This document shows, in pieces, positions 55,871 through 64,000 of a DNA stretch of 64,000 nucleotides. The first letter of the stretch is position 1; every line of letters starts with the position of its first letter. The position numbers and the translations under genes are program-made. Under the pieces are notes generated by a model that had not been told where the DNA came from, made no database searches, and was given only the letters and a program-made list of their open reading frames with translations. Source of the stretch: Acidimicrobiia bacterium (lineage in GTDB: Bacteria; Actinomycetota; Acidimicrobiia; Acidimicrobiales; Aldehydirespiratoraceae). The DNA lies in assembly GCA_022819505.1 (NCBI GenBank), contig JAJEHD010000009.1, forward strand, positions 1 through 64,000, given 5' to 3'.

Positions 55871-56931
55871 GGCGGGCCGCTCCGCGGAGACGCCGGCACC
55901 CGGCCGGCGTGCTGCGGATCCGATCCCGTGGCTGCCGCGCCGCCCCCGCCGCCAGTCGAATCCACTGCGGACATCCGGTACCCGGTGGCCAGCAGGAACA
56001 CGTCGTCGAGCGACGGCGTGCGCACCGTGAGCGACTGCGGGTGAAGTCCCGCCGACGACAGGGCAACCGCCACCGTGCCGACTGTGGCCGCGCCGTCTGC
56101 GGTGGCGATGGTGATGCCGCGACGGCCCTGGGTGACGGCATCCACCTCGGGCACGGTCTCGGCCACCGCAGCCGCGGGCGCAATGGCCTCGGATGGAAGG
56201 TCCACGACGATCACGTCGGCGCCCACGGCCCGTTTGAGCTCCGTAGGCGAGCCCTCCTCGACGATGCGGCCGCCGTCGATGATGGCCACCCGGTCCGCCA
56301 GCGCGTCGGCCTCCTCGAGGTACTGGGTGGTGAGGAACACCGTCACTCCGAGCTCGCCGTTCAACCGGCGCACCTCGTCCCAGACCTGAGCCCGGCTGAC
56401 CGGGTCTAGGCCGGTGGTCGGCTCATCCAGGAAGAGCACCTCGGGGCCGTGGATGAGCGAGGCCGCGAGGTCCAGGCGGCGCTTCATGCCGCCGCTGTAG
56501 GTCTTGACACGATCCTCCATGGCGTCGCCGATGTCGGCGAGGTCGACGGCCCGCGCGATCGAGGCGGCCCGGTCGGGTGCGCTCAGGCCGTACAGCCGGG
56601 CCTGCAGGTCGAGTATCTCCCGGCCCGTCTGGCGCTCGTCGAGCGCGGCCTCCTGCAGCGCCACTCCGATGCGGATGCGGACCTCGCCCGGGTCGTCGAC
56701 GACGTCGTAGCCGCCCACCGCGGCCTGACCTGCGGTGGGCCTCAGCAGGGTGCACAGCATCCGCACCGTGGTGCTCTTGCCCGCGCCGTTCGGGCCCAGG
56801 AAGCCGTAGATCGCGCCGGCGTCGACGTTCAGATCGACGCCGTCCACTGCCCGGTTTTCGCCGAAGGTCCGGACGAGGCCCCGAGCCTCGATCGCTGAGT
56901 TCTGATCCCCACTCCGGGCAGCACGCGGCAC
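55867..56931 (-). CDS. ABC transporter ATPase (DrrA-like)
   Basis: FLGPNGAGKSTTVRMLCTLLRPTAG, TYSGGMKRRLDLAASL, LFLDEPTTGLDP. Confidence 0.95.
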   Translation of the reverse strand: MPRAARSGDQNSAIEARGLVRTFGENRAVDGVDLNVDAGAIYGFLGPNGAGKSTTVRMLCTLLRPTAGQAAVGGYDVVDDPGEVRIRIGVALQEAALDERQTGREILDLQARLYGLSAPDRAASIARAVDLADIGDAMEDRVKTYSGGMKRRLDLAASLIHGPEVLFLDEPTTGLDPVSRAQVWDEVRRLNGELGVTVFLTTQYLEEADALADRVAIIDGGRIVEEGSPTELKRAVGADVIVVDLPSEAIAPAAAVAETVPEVDAVTQGRRGITIATADGAATVGTVAVALSSAGLHPQSLTVRTPSLDDVFLLATGYRMSAVDSTGGGGGAAATGSDPQHAGRVPASPRSGPP

Positions 56932-56942
56932 GGGGCCGCAGG

Positions 56943-57581
56943 CTACCGGAGGCGGACGTTGGTGAATCCGGGAGAGGCCTCGATCATCAGCAGCTTGACC
57001 CTCTCGTCCGTCGCGGCCCGCAGCCGGTGAGGCTGGCGAGTGTCGTAAGAGATGGAGTCGCTGGGCTCGAGCCGGAAGATCTCGCCGTCCAGGTCGACGT
57101 CCACCACGCCGGAGATGACATAGATCGTCTCGAATCCGTCGTGGACCCAGTACTCGCGAAAGGTGTCGGGCGCGCCGCTGAACTCGACGACCTGGAAGGG
57201 ACTGGCCTCCGGCGCGACAACCCGGCGCAACCCGTCCATGTCGCCGAGCTCGCTGGCCGGCACCACCGAGGTGTCGGATGCCCGGACGACGGTTGCCTCC
57301 CGGGTGTTCTCCGACCCGGCCAGCAGCCAGGAGGCGTTGGTGCCCAGCGCCTCGGAGATCTGGTGCAGCGAGTTCATCGACGGCCGAGCCAGTCCCCTCT
57401 CAACCTGTGAGAGGAACGGATGCGACAGGCCGCTCAACTGGGCCAGCCCCTTCAGAGTGAGCCCTCGTTCCTTGCGCAGGGCCCGGATCTTGGCTCCCAG
57501 CCGCCGGATGCGCTCCGCGTCGTCGACCCGGCCCTCAAGCCTCGCCCCCGCGGTGCCAACAGCAACGTTCTCAGAGTTCAC
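56943..57581 (-). CDS. XRE-family regulator with cupin domain
   Basis: IRALRKERGLTLKGLAQLSGLSHPFLSQVERGLARPSMNSLHQISEAL HTH; cupin YVISGVVDVDLDGEIFRLEPSDSISYDTRQPHRLR. Confidence 0.92.
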   Translation of the reverse strand: MNSENVAVGTAGARLEGRVDDAERIRRLGAKIRALRKERGLTLKGLAQLSGLSHPFLSQVERGLARPSMNSLHQISEALGTNASWLLAGSENTREATVVRASDTSVVPASELGDMDGLRRVVAPEASPFQVVEFSGAPDTFREYWVHDGFETIYVISGVVDVDLDGEIFRLEPSDSISYDTRQPHRLRAATDERVKLLMIEASPGFTNVRLR

Positions 57582-57623
57582 AGGCTTGTTCCGGCTCGCG
57601 TTCCCATCCGGCTTGCGCCGAGC

Positions 57624-57667
57624 AAATGTTGATGGTATCAAGATTGATATAGGTCATGTCAACATTT
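57624..57667. promoter_or_regulatory. Nested inverted-repeat operator between XRE-cupin and SBP genes
   Basis: AAATGTTGA...TCAACATTT outer arms; inside TTGATggtATCAA and ATCAAgaTTGAT. Confidence 0.6.
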
Positions 57668-57690
57668 CGGACCAACACCTGGAGGACAGT

Positions 57691-58983
57691 ATGAGCAAGA
57701 AGTCATGGATACGCGCCCTATGCGCGCTGGCGGTATTGGGCTTGATCGCAGCTGCATGCGGCGACGACGATAGCGACGACGGCGGCGCGACGACAGTCAC
57801 CGAGGCTCCGGCCACAACTGCCGCCCCCGAACCGGACCCCGAGCCTGCCCCCGAACCAGAGCCGGCGGAGGAGCCCGAGCCGGCGGAAGAGCCTGAACCG
57901 GCCGCTGAGCCCGAGCCGGCGGAAGAGCCCGCCGATGAGGAGATGGCCGAGGACGCCATGAGCCTGGCCGGTCTCTGTCCCGATCCTCTGGTCATCCAGA
58001 CCGACTGGTTCCCCGAGTCCGAGCACGGCGCCCTGTACCAGATGGTCGGTGCGGACTACGTCATAGACGCCGACAACCAGACGACGACCGGAAGCCTCAT
58101 GGTGGGCGACGTCGACACCGGGATCGACATCGAGATCCGGGCCGGAGGGCCCGCGATCGGGTTCGCCTCCGGCTCGACCCACATATATGTGGACGAGAAC
58201 ATCACCCTCGCCTACGTGAGCATCGATCAGTCGATAATCCGCAACGAGGAGACGCCGACGCTCTCGGTTGCAGCACCCCTCGAGAAGAATCCCCAGATCA
58301 TCCAATGGGATCCCGAGACGCACCCCGACATCAACACGATCGCTGACATCGGCGAGGCCGGACTCACCGTGAACGTGTTCGCCGGCGGCACCTTCATCGA
58401 CGTGTTCGTCAACGAGGGCGTGCTCTCAGCTGACCAGATCGACCCGTCCTACGACGGCGCGCCGTCCCGGTTCATCTCCGAGGGCGGGGCCATAGCTCAG
58501 CAGGGGTTCGCTTCGGAATCGCCCTACAGCTACGAGACCGTCTACGAGGAGTGGGGCAAGCCGATCGCCTTCGAACTGATCCACGACGCCGGACTGCGGA
58601 TCTACTCACAGACGCTGTCGATCCGTACCGGTGACCTCGACAGCCTGCGTCCCTGCCTGGAGCGCTTCGTGCCCATCGTCCAGCAATCGGTGGTGGACTT
58701 CGTTACCGACCCGGCCAGAGCCAACGCCATCATCGTCGATGCGGTCGAGACGATCGACAGCTTCTGGGTGTACCCGCCGGCGCTGGCCGACTTCTCCGTT
58801 CAGGCCCAGAAGGACTACGGCCTGGTCGGCAACGGCCCCGACGACACCGTGGCAAACATGGACGAGGACCGGATCGCGGAGGTGATCGCCAAGATCATCG
58901 CGGCCGGCTTCGACGTCGACCCCTCGATGCAGCCCAGCGACATCATCACCAACGAGTTCATCGACGAGAGCATCGGCTTCTAG
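57691..58983 (+). CDS. ABC transporter substrate-binding lipoprotein (NMT1/SsuA-like)
   Basis: Lipobox LIAAACGDD; E/P-rich repeat linker; LVIQTDWFPESEHGALYQMVG periplasmic-binding N-lobe. Confidence 0.82.
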   Translation: MSKKSWIRALCALAVLGLIAAACGDDDSDDGGATTVTEAPATTAAPEPDPEPAPEPEPAEEPEPAEEPEPAAEPEPAEEPADEEMAEDAMSLAGLCPDPLVIQTDWFPESEHGALYQMVGADYVIDADNQTTTGSLMVGDVDTGIDIEIRAGGPAIGFASGSTHIYVDENITLAYVSIDQSIIRNEETPTLSVAAPLEKNPQIIQWDPETHPDINTIADIGEAGLTVNVFAGGTFIDVFVNEGVLSADQIDPSYDGAPSRFISEGGAIAQQGFASESPYSYETVYEEWGKPIAFELIHDAGLRIYSQTLSIRTGDLDSLRPCLERFVPIVQQSVVDFVTDPARANAIIVDAVETIDSFWVYPPALADFSVQAQKDYGLVGNGPDDTVANMDEDRIAEVIAKIIAAGFDVDPSMQPSDIITNEFIDESIGF

Positions 58984-58996
58984 TGCTTGAATCGGC

Positions 58997-59024
58997 GGGG
59001 CCTCCCGGTCAGCCGGGAGGCCCC
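58997..59024 (+). terminator. Strong stem-loop downstream of SBP gene
   Basis: ggggcctcccgg-tcag-ccgggaggcccc, perfect 12-bp stem; no clear T tract. Confidence 0.6.
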
Positions 59025-59074
59025 AGCCGGGCCTATTCTCGCCTGTCCGCAGCGCGCCACACTAAGGAGTGCGA

Positions 59075-60529
59075 ATGACCGAAGCCGTTGACGTCCGTGA
59101 CGGCCGAGCCGGGGCCGCGGACTTCGTTGTTGCCGGCACCGTCATAACCGTCGATTCCGAGCGCCGGGTGTTCCTCGACGGTGCGGTGGCGGTCGCAGGC
59201 TCGCGGATCGTCGCGGTGGGACCGAGGGCCGAGGTCGAGGCGGCCTACCCGGGCGGCCGGCGACTCGGAGGGCCACGGGACCTGGTGATCCCGGGGCTGA
59301 TCGACACCCACAACCACATGGCCCAGGCCCTGGTCCGGGGGATGGCCTTCGAGGACCTGCCCAACATCACCCGGATCTACATCCCGGCTGAGGACGTGCT
59401 CGGCGACGACGGGATCAGGACCAGCACCCGGGTCACCATGGCCAACCTGCTCCGGGCCGGCGTCACCACCACCACCGACACCACCTGCACTCCCGACCAC
59501 GAGGACGCCGTGGGCGAGACCGCGCTGGAGATGGGCATCCGCTGCGCCCTGGCGGTGGGGCAGCGCGACCGCACCTCCCGCCTCGCCAGCAACTACGAGC
59601 AGATCGAGGGACGCTCGGAGTACCGCGACGACCCGGCAGTGCGGGCCGACAACATCGCCCACATCGACGACTTCTGCACCCGCTGGGCTACGCGGGGCGC
59701 AGGCCGGGTGCGCCCCTACATCCATGCACCCAGCGTCGGTTCGGTCAGCGACGAGATGTTCGGTGCGGCCCGGGACCTGGCGGAGCGCCACGACACCGCG
59801 ATGATGACCCACATCAACCGCGACCGCGAGGAGATCGAGCTGTCGGTCTCGCTGTTCGGGCACCGGCCACTCGAGCACCTCAGCCACCTCGGCGTGCTCG
59901 GACCGCGCTTCCTGGCCATCCATGCCATGCTCACCACCGCCCGCGAGGCGCAGATGATGGCCCAGTCGGGCGCGATGCTCACCCATGCACCGGTGGTGTG
60001 CACCGACATCGTGTCGGCCGTCACCGACGTGGTGGGGATGCGGGCCGCCGGCGTCACCGTCGGCCTCGGATGCGACACGGTCATCAACGACATCCTGGCC
60101 GTGGCCAGGATCGCCTACATGATGCACGGCCAGGCCGCGGGCATCCCGCTGTACGACCCCGTGGGCTTCACCACCGAGGACGCCTTCGACATGGCCACCA
60201 TCGACGGGGCCCGGGCGCTGCTGTGGGACCACGAGATCGGTTCGCTCGAGGTCGGCAAGGCCGCCGACCTGGCCGTGATCGACGGCGAGAACCCGCGACT
60301 CTCACCCCGGCACAACCCGGTCGGATCGATCGTGAGGTACGCGGCCGGGACCGACGTCAAGAGCGTCCTGGTGAACGGCTCGCTGGTGGTGGACGGCGGC
60401 CGCGTCCTCACCGTCGACGAGGCCGCCCTGCTCGACGAGGCCGAGAAGGTCGCGCAGCGCATGCGCGAGGACCTGACGGACCGGCGGTACTGGCCCCTGA
60501 ACCACCGCTACCGGGTCGTCGACGGCTGA
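59075..60529 (+). CDS. Amidohydrolase-superfamily deaminase/hydrolase (AtzB/TrzN/SsnA-like)
   Basis: VIPGLIDTHNHMAQALVRGM, GVTTTTDTT, GLGCDT, GSLEVGKAADLAVID. Confidence 0.9.
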   Translation: MTEAVDVRDGRAGAADFVVAGTVITVDSERRVFLDGAVAVAGSRIVAVGPRAEVEAAYPGGRRLGGPRDLVIPGLIDTHNHMAQALVRGMAFEDLPNITRIYIPAEDVLGDDGIRTSTRVTMANLLRAGVTTTTDTTCTPDHEDAVGETALEMGIRCALAVGQRDRTSRLASNYEQIEGRSEYRDDPAVRADNIAHIDDFCTRWATRGAGRVRPYIHAPSVGSVSDEMFGAARDLAERHDTAMMTHINRDREEIELSVSLFGHRPLEHLSHLGVLGPRFLAIHAMLTTAREAQMMAQSGAMLTHAPVVCTDIVSAVTDVVGMRAAGVTVGLGCDTVINDILAVARIAYMMHGQAAGIPLYDPVGFTTEDAFDMATIDGARALLWDHEIGSLEVGKAADLAVIDGENPRLSPRHNPVGSIVRYAAGTDVKSVLVNGSLVVDGGRVLTVDEAALLDEAEKVAQRMREDLTDRRYWPLNHRYRVVDG

Positions 60530-60559
60530 CAACAGCACCATCACGGGTACCGTCGGACC

Positions 60560-63139
60560 ATGAGTCCGAGACTGCCCGGCGGCGTCGTTCCCCGGCACTA
60601 CGACATCGAGCTGGAACCCGACCTCGAGGCCGCGGCCTTCACGGGCCGGGTCGGCATCGACATCGAGGTCACGGAGCCGCGGGACACGATCGTGCTGAAC
60701 GCGGCGGAGCTGGACATCGCCAGTGCCCAGATCACCGCCCCGGGAGGCGAGGCCCTCGAACTCGACTTCGAGCTCGACGAGGATTCCGAACGCCTGACGC
60801 TGTCGCCGCGAGGGGGATCCGCACCGCTGGCGGCAGGCCCGACCCGGCTCGACATCGCCTTCACCGGGGTGCTCAACGACCAGCTGCACGGCTTCTACCG
60901 GTCCACCTACACCGACGACGCCGGCGAGACCCACACCGTCGCCACCACCCAGTTCGAGTCCACCGATGCCCGGAGGGCCTTCTGTTGCTTCGATGAGCCT
61001 GCGCTGAAGGCCACCTTCGCGACGACGCTGGTGGTGCGGCAGGGCCTGCTGGCGGTGTCCAACACGGCTGAGACGGGCCGCGAGCCGCTGGAGGACGGTC
61101 GGGTTCGGGTCAGCTTCGCGACAACAATGCCGATGTCCACCTACCTGGTGGCCTTCGTGGTGGGGCCGCTGGAGGTCACCGACCCGATCGACTGCGGCGG
61201 GGTGCCGGTGCGGGTGGTCCACCGGCCCGGCCGGGGCGACCAGACCGGGTTCGCGCTCGACGTCGCGGCCCACGCCCTGGAGTGGTTCTCCGACTACTAC
61301 GGCCTGCCCTACCCCTCCGACAAGCTCGACCTGGTGGCCATACCGGACTTCGCGTTCGGCGCCATGGAGAACCTCGGCTGCGTGACCTTCCGGGAGGTCC
61401 TGCTGCTGGTCGACGAGACCGCCGCCAGCCAGCCCGAACTGCAGCGGGTAGCCGACGTGATCAACCACGAGCTGGCCCACATGTGGTTCGGAGACCTGGT
61501 GACCATGGCCTGGTGGGAGGGGATCTGGCTCAACGAGGCCTTCGCCACCTTCATGGAGACGGCCTGCAGCGACGCCTACCGGCCCGACTGGCAGGTGTGG
61601 TCGACGTTCTGCCGCAGCCGGGCCTCGGCGCTGTCCACCGACGCCCTCGGCACCACCCGGGCGGTGGAGTACCCGGTGCACTCCCCGGCCGAGGCCGAGG
61701 ACATGTTCGACGTGATCACCTACGAGAAGGGAGCGGCCCTGGTCCGCATGCTGGAGCAGTACCTGGGGGCCGAGACGTTCCGAGCCGGCGTGCGCCTTTA
61801 TCTGCGGCGCCACGCCTACGGCAACACCGTCACCGAGGACCTGTGGAACGCCCTGGCCGAGGCCTCGGGCCAGCCGGTGGGACAGATCATGGGCGGCTGG
61901 ATCTACCAGGGCGGCTACCCGGCGGTCAGCGCCGTCGCCGGCGAGCACGGCCTGGAGCTGTCGCAGCGCCACTTCACGCTCGATCCCGGCCGGGCTGAGC
62001 CGCGGGACTGGACGGTTCCGCTACGGCTGCGGGTACAGCAGCCCGGGACCAACACCAACGAGCTGCGGTTGCTGCTCGACCAGCCCCGCCGGACCCTGAC
62101 CATGCCGGCAGGTCCGCCGGTGACGCTCAACGCCGGCGCCTCCGGCTTCTACCGTGACGACCCCGATCCAGCGAGCCTGGCGGCGGTATCGCAGGCGGGG
62201 CCGGGCGACCGCACCCCCGAGGAGCGCCACGGCCTCATCGACGATGCCTGGGCCGCCACCCTGGCCGGTCGCCTGGACGCGCCGGCCTTCGTCGACCTGG
62301 TGGTGGGGGGCTTCACCGCGGAGCGCGACCTCACGGTGTGGCAGGCCATCGCCGCAGCGTTGGCCCATCTCCGCCGGCTGGTGGACGGCGAGGCGGCCAG
62401 CCGCTTCTGCGAGCTGGTCGCAGCCGCCTCCGACGACGCCGCCGCAGACGTCGGGCTCGACCCGCCCGTCGGTGGCGGGGAGGACGAGCGCACCGGCGAG
62501 CTGCGGGCGACGTTGCTGCGGCTGCGGGGCGCAGTCGCGGATCACCCGCCGACCATCGCGGCGTGCCGGGCGAGACTGGACCATCCCGACCCCACGCTCG
62601 CGGCGGCCGCCCTGGGCGTGGTGGCCGCCCACGGAGACGCCGGCGACTTCGCCCGGATCCGCGGCCGCTTCACCGAGGCGTCCGACCCGCAGACCGAGCA
62701 GCGCCACCTCGCCGCGCTGGCCGACTTTCCCGACTCCGGACTGGTGCGCTCCATCCTGGAGGGCACCCTGGACAACTCCGTGCGCACCCAGGACGGCCCG
62801 TACTTGATCCGGCGTGCCCTCACCAACCGCCACGCCGGACCGGACGCCTGGGACTTCCTCACCAGCCGCTGGGACGATCTTGCCGCCACCTTCCCGAGCA
62901 ACTCGCTGTCGCGGATGCTCGAGGGAGTCACCGCGCTCGACCGGGTCGAGCTCGCCGCCGAGGTGCGCGACTTCATGGCCGCAAACCCCGTACCCCAGGG
63001 GGCCAAACAGGTCGCCCAGCACCTTGAGCGGCTCGACATCAACGTCGCCCTGAGAGCGCGCGAGTCCGACCGCCTCGCAGCCGCTGTGTTCGCGATGGCC
63101 GCGCGGAGAACGGGCGGGGTCGACCCGCCGAATCCATGA
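60560..63139 (+). CDS. pepN: M1-family aminopeptidase N
   Basis: GAMENLGCVTFRE, VINHELAHMWFGDLVTMAWWEGIWLNEAFATF (HExxH-x18-E). Confidence 0.95.
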   Translation: MSPRLPGGVVPRHYDIELEPDLEAAAFTGRVGIDIEVTEPRDTIVLNAAELDIASAQITAPGGEALELDFELDEDSERLTLSPRGGSAPLAAGPTRLDIAFTGVLNDQLHGFYRSTYTDDAGETHTVATTQFESTDARRAFCCFDEPALKATFATTLVVRQGLLAVSNTAETGREPLEDGRVRVSFATTMPMSTYLVAFVVGPLEVTDPIDCGGVPVRVVHRPGRGDQTGFALDVAAHALEWFSDYYGLPYPSDKLDLVAIPDFAFGAMENLGCVTFREVLLLVDETAASQPELQRVADVINHELAHMWFGDLVTMAWWEGIWLNEAFATFMETACSDAYRPDWQVWSTFCRSRASALSTDALGTTRAVEYPVHSPAEAEDMFDVITYEKGAALVRMLEQYLGAETFRAGVRLYLRRHAYGNTVTEDLWNALAEASGQPVGQIMGGWIYQGGYPAVSAVAGEHGLELSQRHFTLDPGRAEPRDWTVPLRLRVQQPGTNTNELRLLLDQPRRTLTMPAGPPVTLNAGASGFYRDDPDPASLAAVSQAGPGDRTPEERHGLIDDAWAATLAGRLDAPAFVDLVVGGFTAERDLTVWQAIAAALAHLRRLVDGEAASRFCELVAAASDDAAADVGLDPPVGGGEDERTGELRATLLRLRGAVADHPPTIAACRARLDHPDPTLAAAALGVVAAHGDAGDFARIRGRFTEASDPQTEQRHLAALADFPDSGLVRSILEGTLDNSVRTQDGPYLIRRALTNRHAGPDAWDFLTSRWDDLAATFPSNSLSRMLEGVTALDRVELAAEVRDFMAANPVPQGAKQVAQHLERLDINVALRARESDRLAAAVFAMAARRTGGVDPPNP

Positions 63140-63175
63140 CCCCGCGCCACTGGAGGACCTGCTACGATCCCCGGG

Positions 63176-63967
63176 TCACTGTTCGAGCCGGGCGTCAGGC
63201 CACCGGAGCGCGAGACGCTCGAGGGCGCCGATGACATTGAAGAAGACCACTCCGGCCGCTGAGGAGAGAGCGATGCCGGCGAACATCAGCCGGGTGTCGA
63301 GCCGGTAGCTGGCCTGGATGATGACGAAGCCGATCCCTCGATCGGCCCCGGTGAACTCGGCGACGATCGCCCCGATGACCGACAGCGTTGATGCCACCTT
63401 CAGGCCGGCGAAGACGTACGGCAGGGAGCTCGGGACACGCAGCCGCCAGAAGATCGACCATCTGGTGGCCGAGAGGATGCGCATGAGCTCCAGGGCTTGA
63501 CTGCTGATTGCTCGGAACCCCTTGGTTGTGTTGACGAGCACGGGGAAGAAGCAGATCAGCGCGGCGATTATCACCTTCGGCTGGAGCGTGAAGCCGAACC
63601 AGATCGTCAGCAACGGGGCCACCGCGACGATCGGCACCGTCTGAAGCACTATCGCCCAGGGAAAGAGCACGCGCTCGATGAACTTGGCGTGGACGAACAC
63701 GATCGCGGTCAGAACGGCGGCAAAGCTGCCGAGCAGGAATCCCAAGACCGCCTCGATCATGGTCCAACGGAGGTCATCAGCCGCCAGCGACGGCCCTTCA
63801 GCCAGCAGCTCGCTCCCAACCTCGGATGCGCTCGGGTAGAGATACGCGGGAACGTCTCTGACATTGACCCAGACTTCCCAAACGACGAGCCCGACCACGA
63901 AGACCGCAAGTGAAGGCAGGGACCGCAACGCCGCGTCGACCACGCGGCTGCGTTCCCTGCTGCTCAC
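63176..63967 (-). CDS. ABC transporter permease (SsuC/TauC-like)
   Basis: WAIVLQTVPIVAVAPLLTIWFGFTLQPKVIIAALICFFPVLVNTTKGFRAI EAA-loop region; GTG start overlapping upstream stop. Confidence 0.92.
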   Translation of the reverse strand: MSSRERSRVVDAALRSLPSLAVFVVGLVVWEVWVNVRDVPAYLYPSASEVGSELLAEGPSLAADDLRWTMIEAVLGFLLGSFAAVLTAIVFVHAKFIERVLFPWAIVLQTVPIVAVAPLLTIWFGFTLQPKVIIAALICFFPVLVNTTKGFRAISSQALELMRILSATRWSIFWRLRVPSSLPYVFAGLKVASTLSVIGAIVAEFTGADRGIGFVIIQASYRLDTRLMFAGIALSSAAGVVFFNVIGALERLALRWPDARLEQ

Positions 63968-64000
63968 AGCTGCCTCCTCGCCAGCTCGACCTCGTCTTCG
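63964..64000 (-). CDS. C-terminal end of upstream gene (probably the ABC ATPase), truncated by window edge
   Basis: Open frame ...EDEVELARRQL stop overlapping the permease start. Confidence 0.45.
   Translation of the reverse strand, partial: EDEVELARRQL

Noticed and set aside
60302-61972. 556-aa minus-strand ORF
   Set aside because: Antisense to pepN and the amidohydrolase; both of those have strong catalytic motifs.
1-64000. CRISPR arrays, rRNA genes, prophage structural genes, transposases
   Set aside because: None recognised in the ORF track or sequence; no regularly spaced repeats and no integrase or transposase motifs seen.

Overview
A 64 kb window of high-GC, gene-dense actinobacterial-type DNA. 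Taxonomy is inference only: SLH repeats with the RGQMATFLARA motif and overall gene content suggest Acidimicrobiia. Positions 0.5-13 kb are rich in toxin-antitoxin-like modules: VapBC, a toxin/RHH pair, DUF2442/DUF4160, an AbiE-like pair with a frameshifted nucleotidyltransferase, and MazEF. This stretch also holds a K+ channel, a retropepsin module, an ArsR/permease pair and a lipoprotein serpin. Positions 13-31 kb contain an NCS2 permease fused to a RsbW-like domain, a GcvT-family protein, three tRNAs, methionine biosynthesis genes behind an S-box (SAM-I type) riboswitch, a DEAD-box helicase, adenosine deaminase, an SLH-M16 protease, upp, and a palindrome-controlled membrane protein/regulator/MBL operon. 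The most notable region is 33.7-51.3 kb: a long minus-strand inositol-catabolism locus (IolB, IolC, IolD, IolE-like, several IolG-like dehydrogenases, a sugar ABC transporter) divergent from a LacI regulator with a perfect operator palindrome. Embedded in it by 4-nt overlaps is a fusion of a membrane di-iron oxygenase/desaturase with a Rieske ferredoxin, resembling a fused MocD-MocE. This suggests use of O-methylated or otherwise modified inositols. The transporter permease in the locus carries an approximately 400-aa multi-TM insertion. The remaining part holds enoyl-CoA hydratase, TetR, adenosine kinase, a DrrAB-like exporter, an XRE-cupin regulator, an NMT1/SsuA-like lipoprotein, an amidohydrolase, a PepN-like aminopeptidase and an ABC permease. 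All family calls come from reading motifs; no database search was run.
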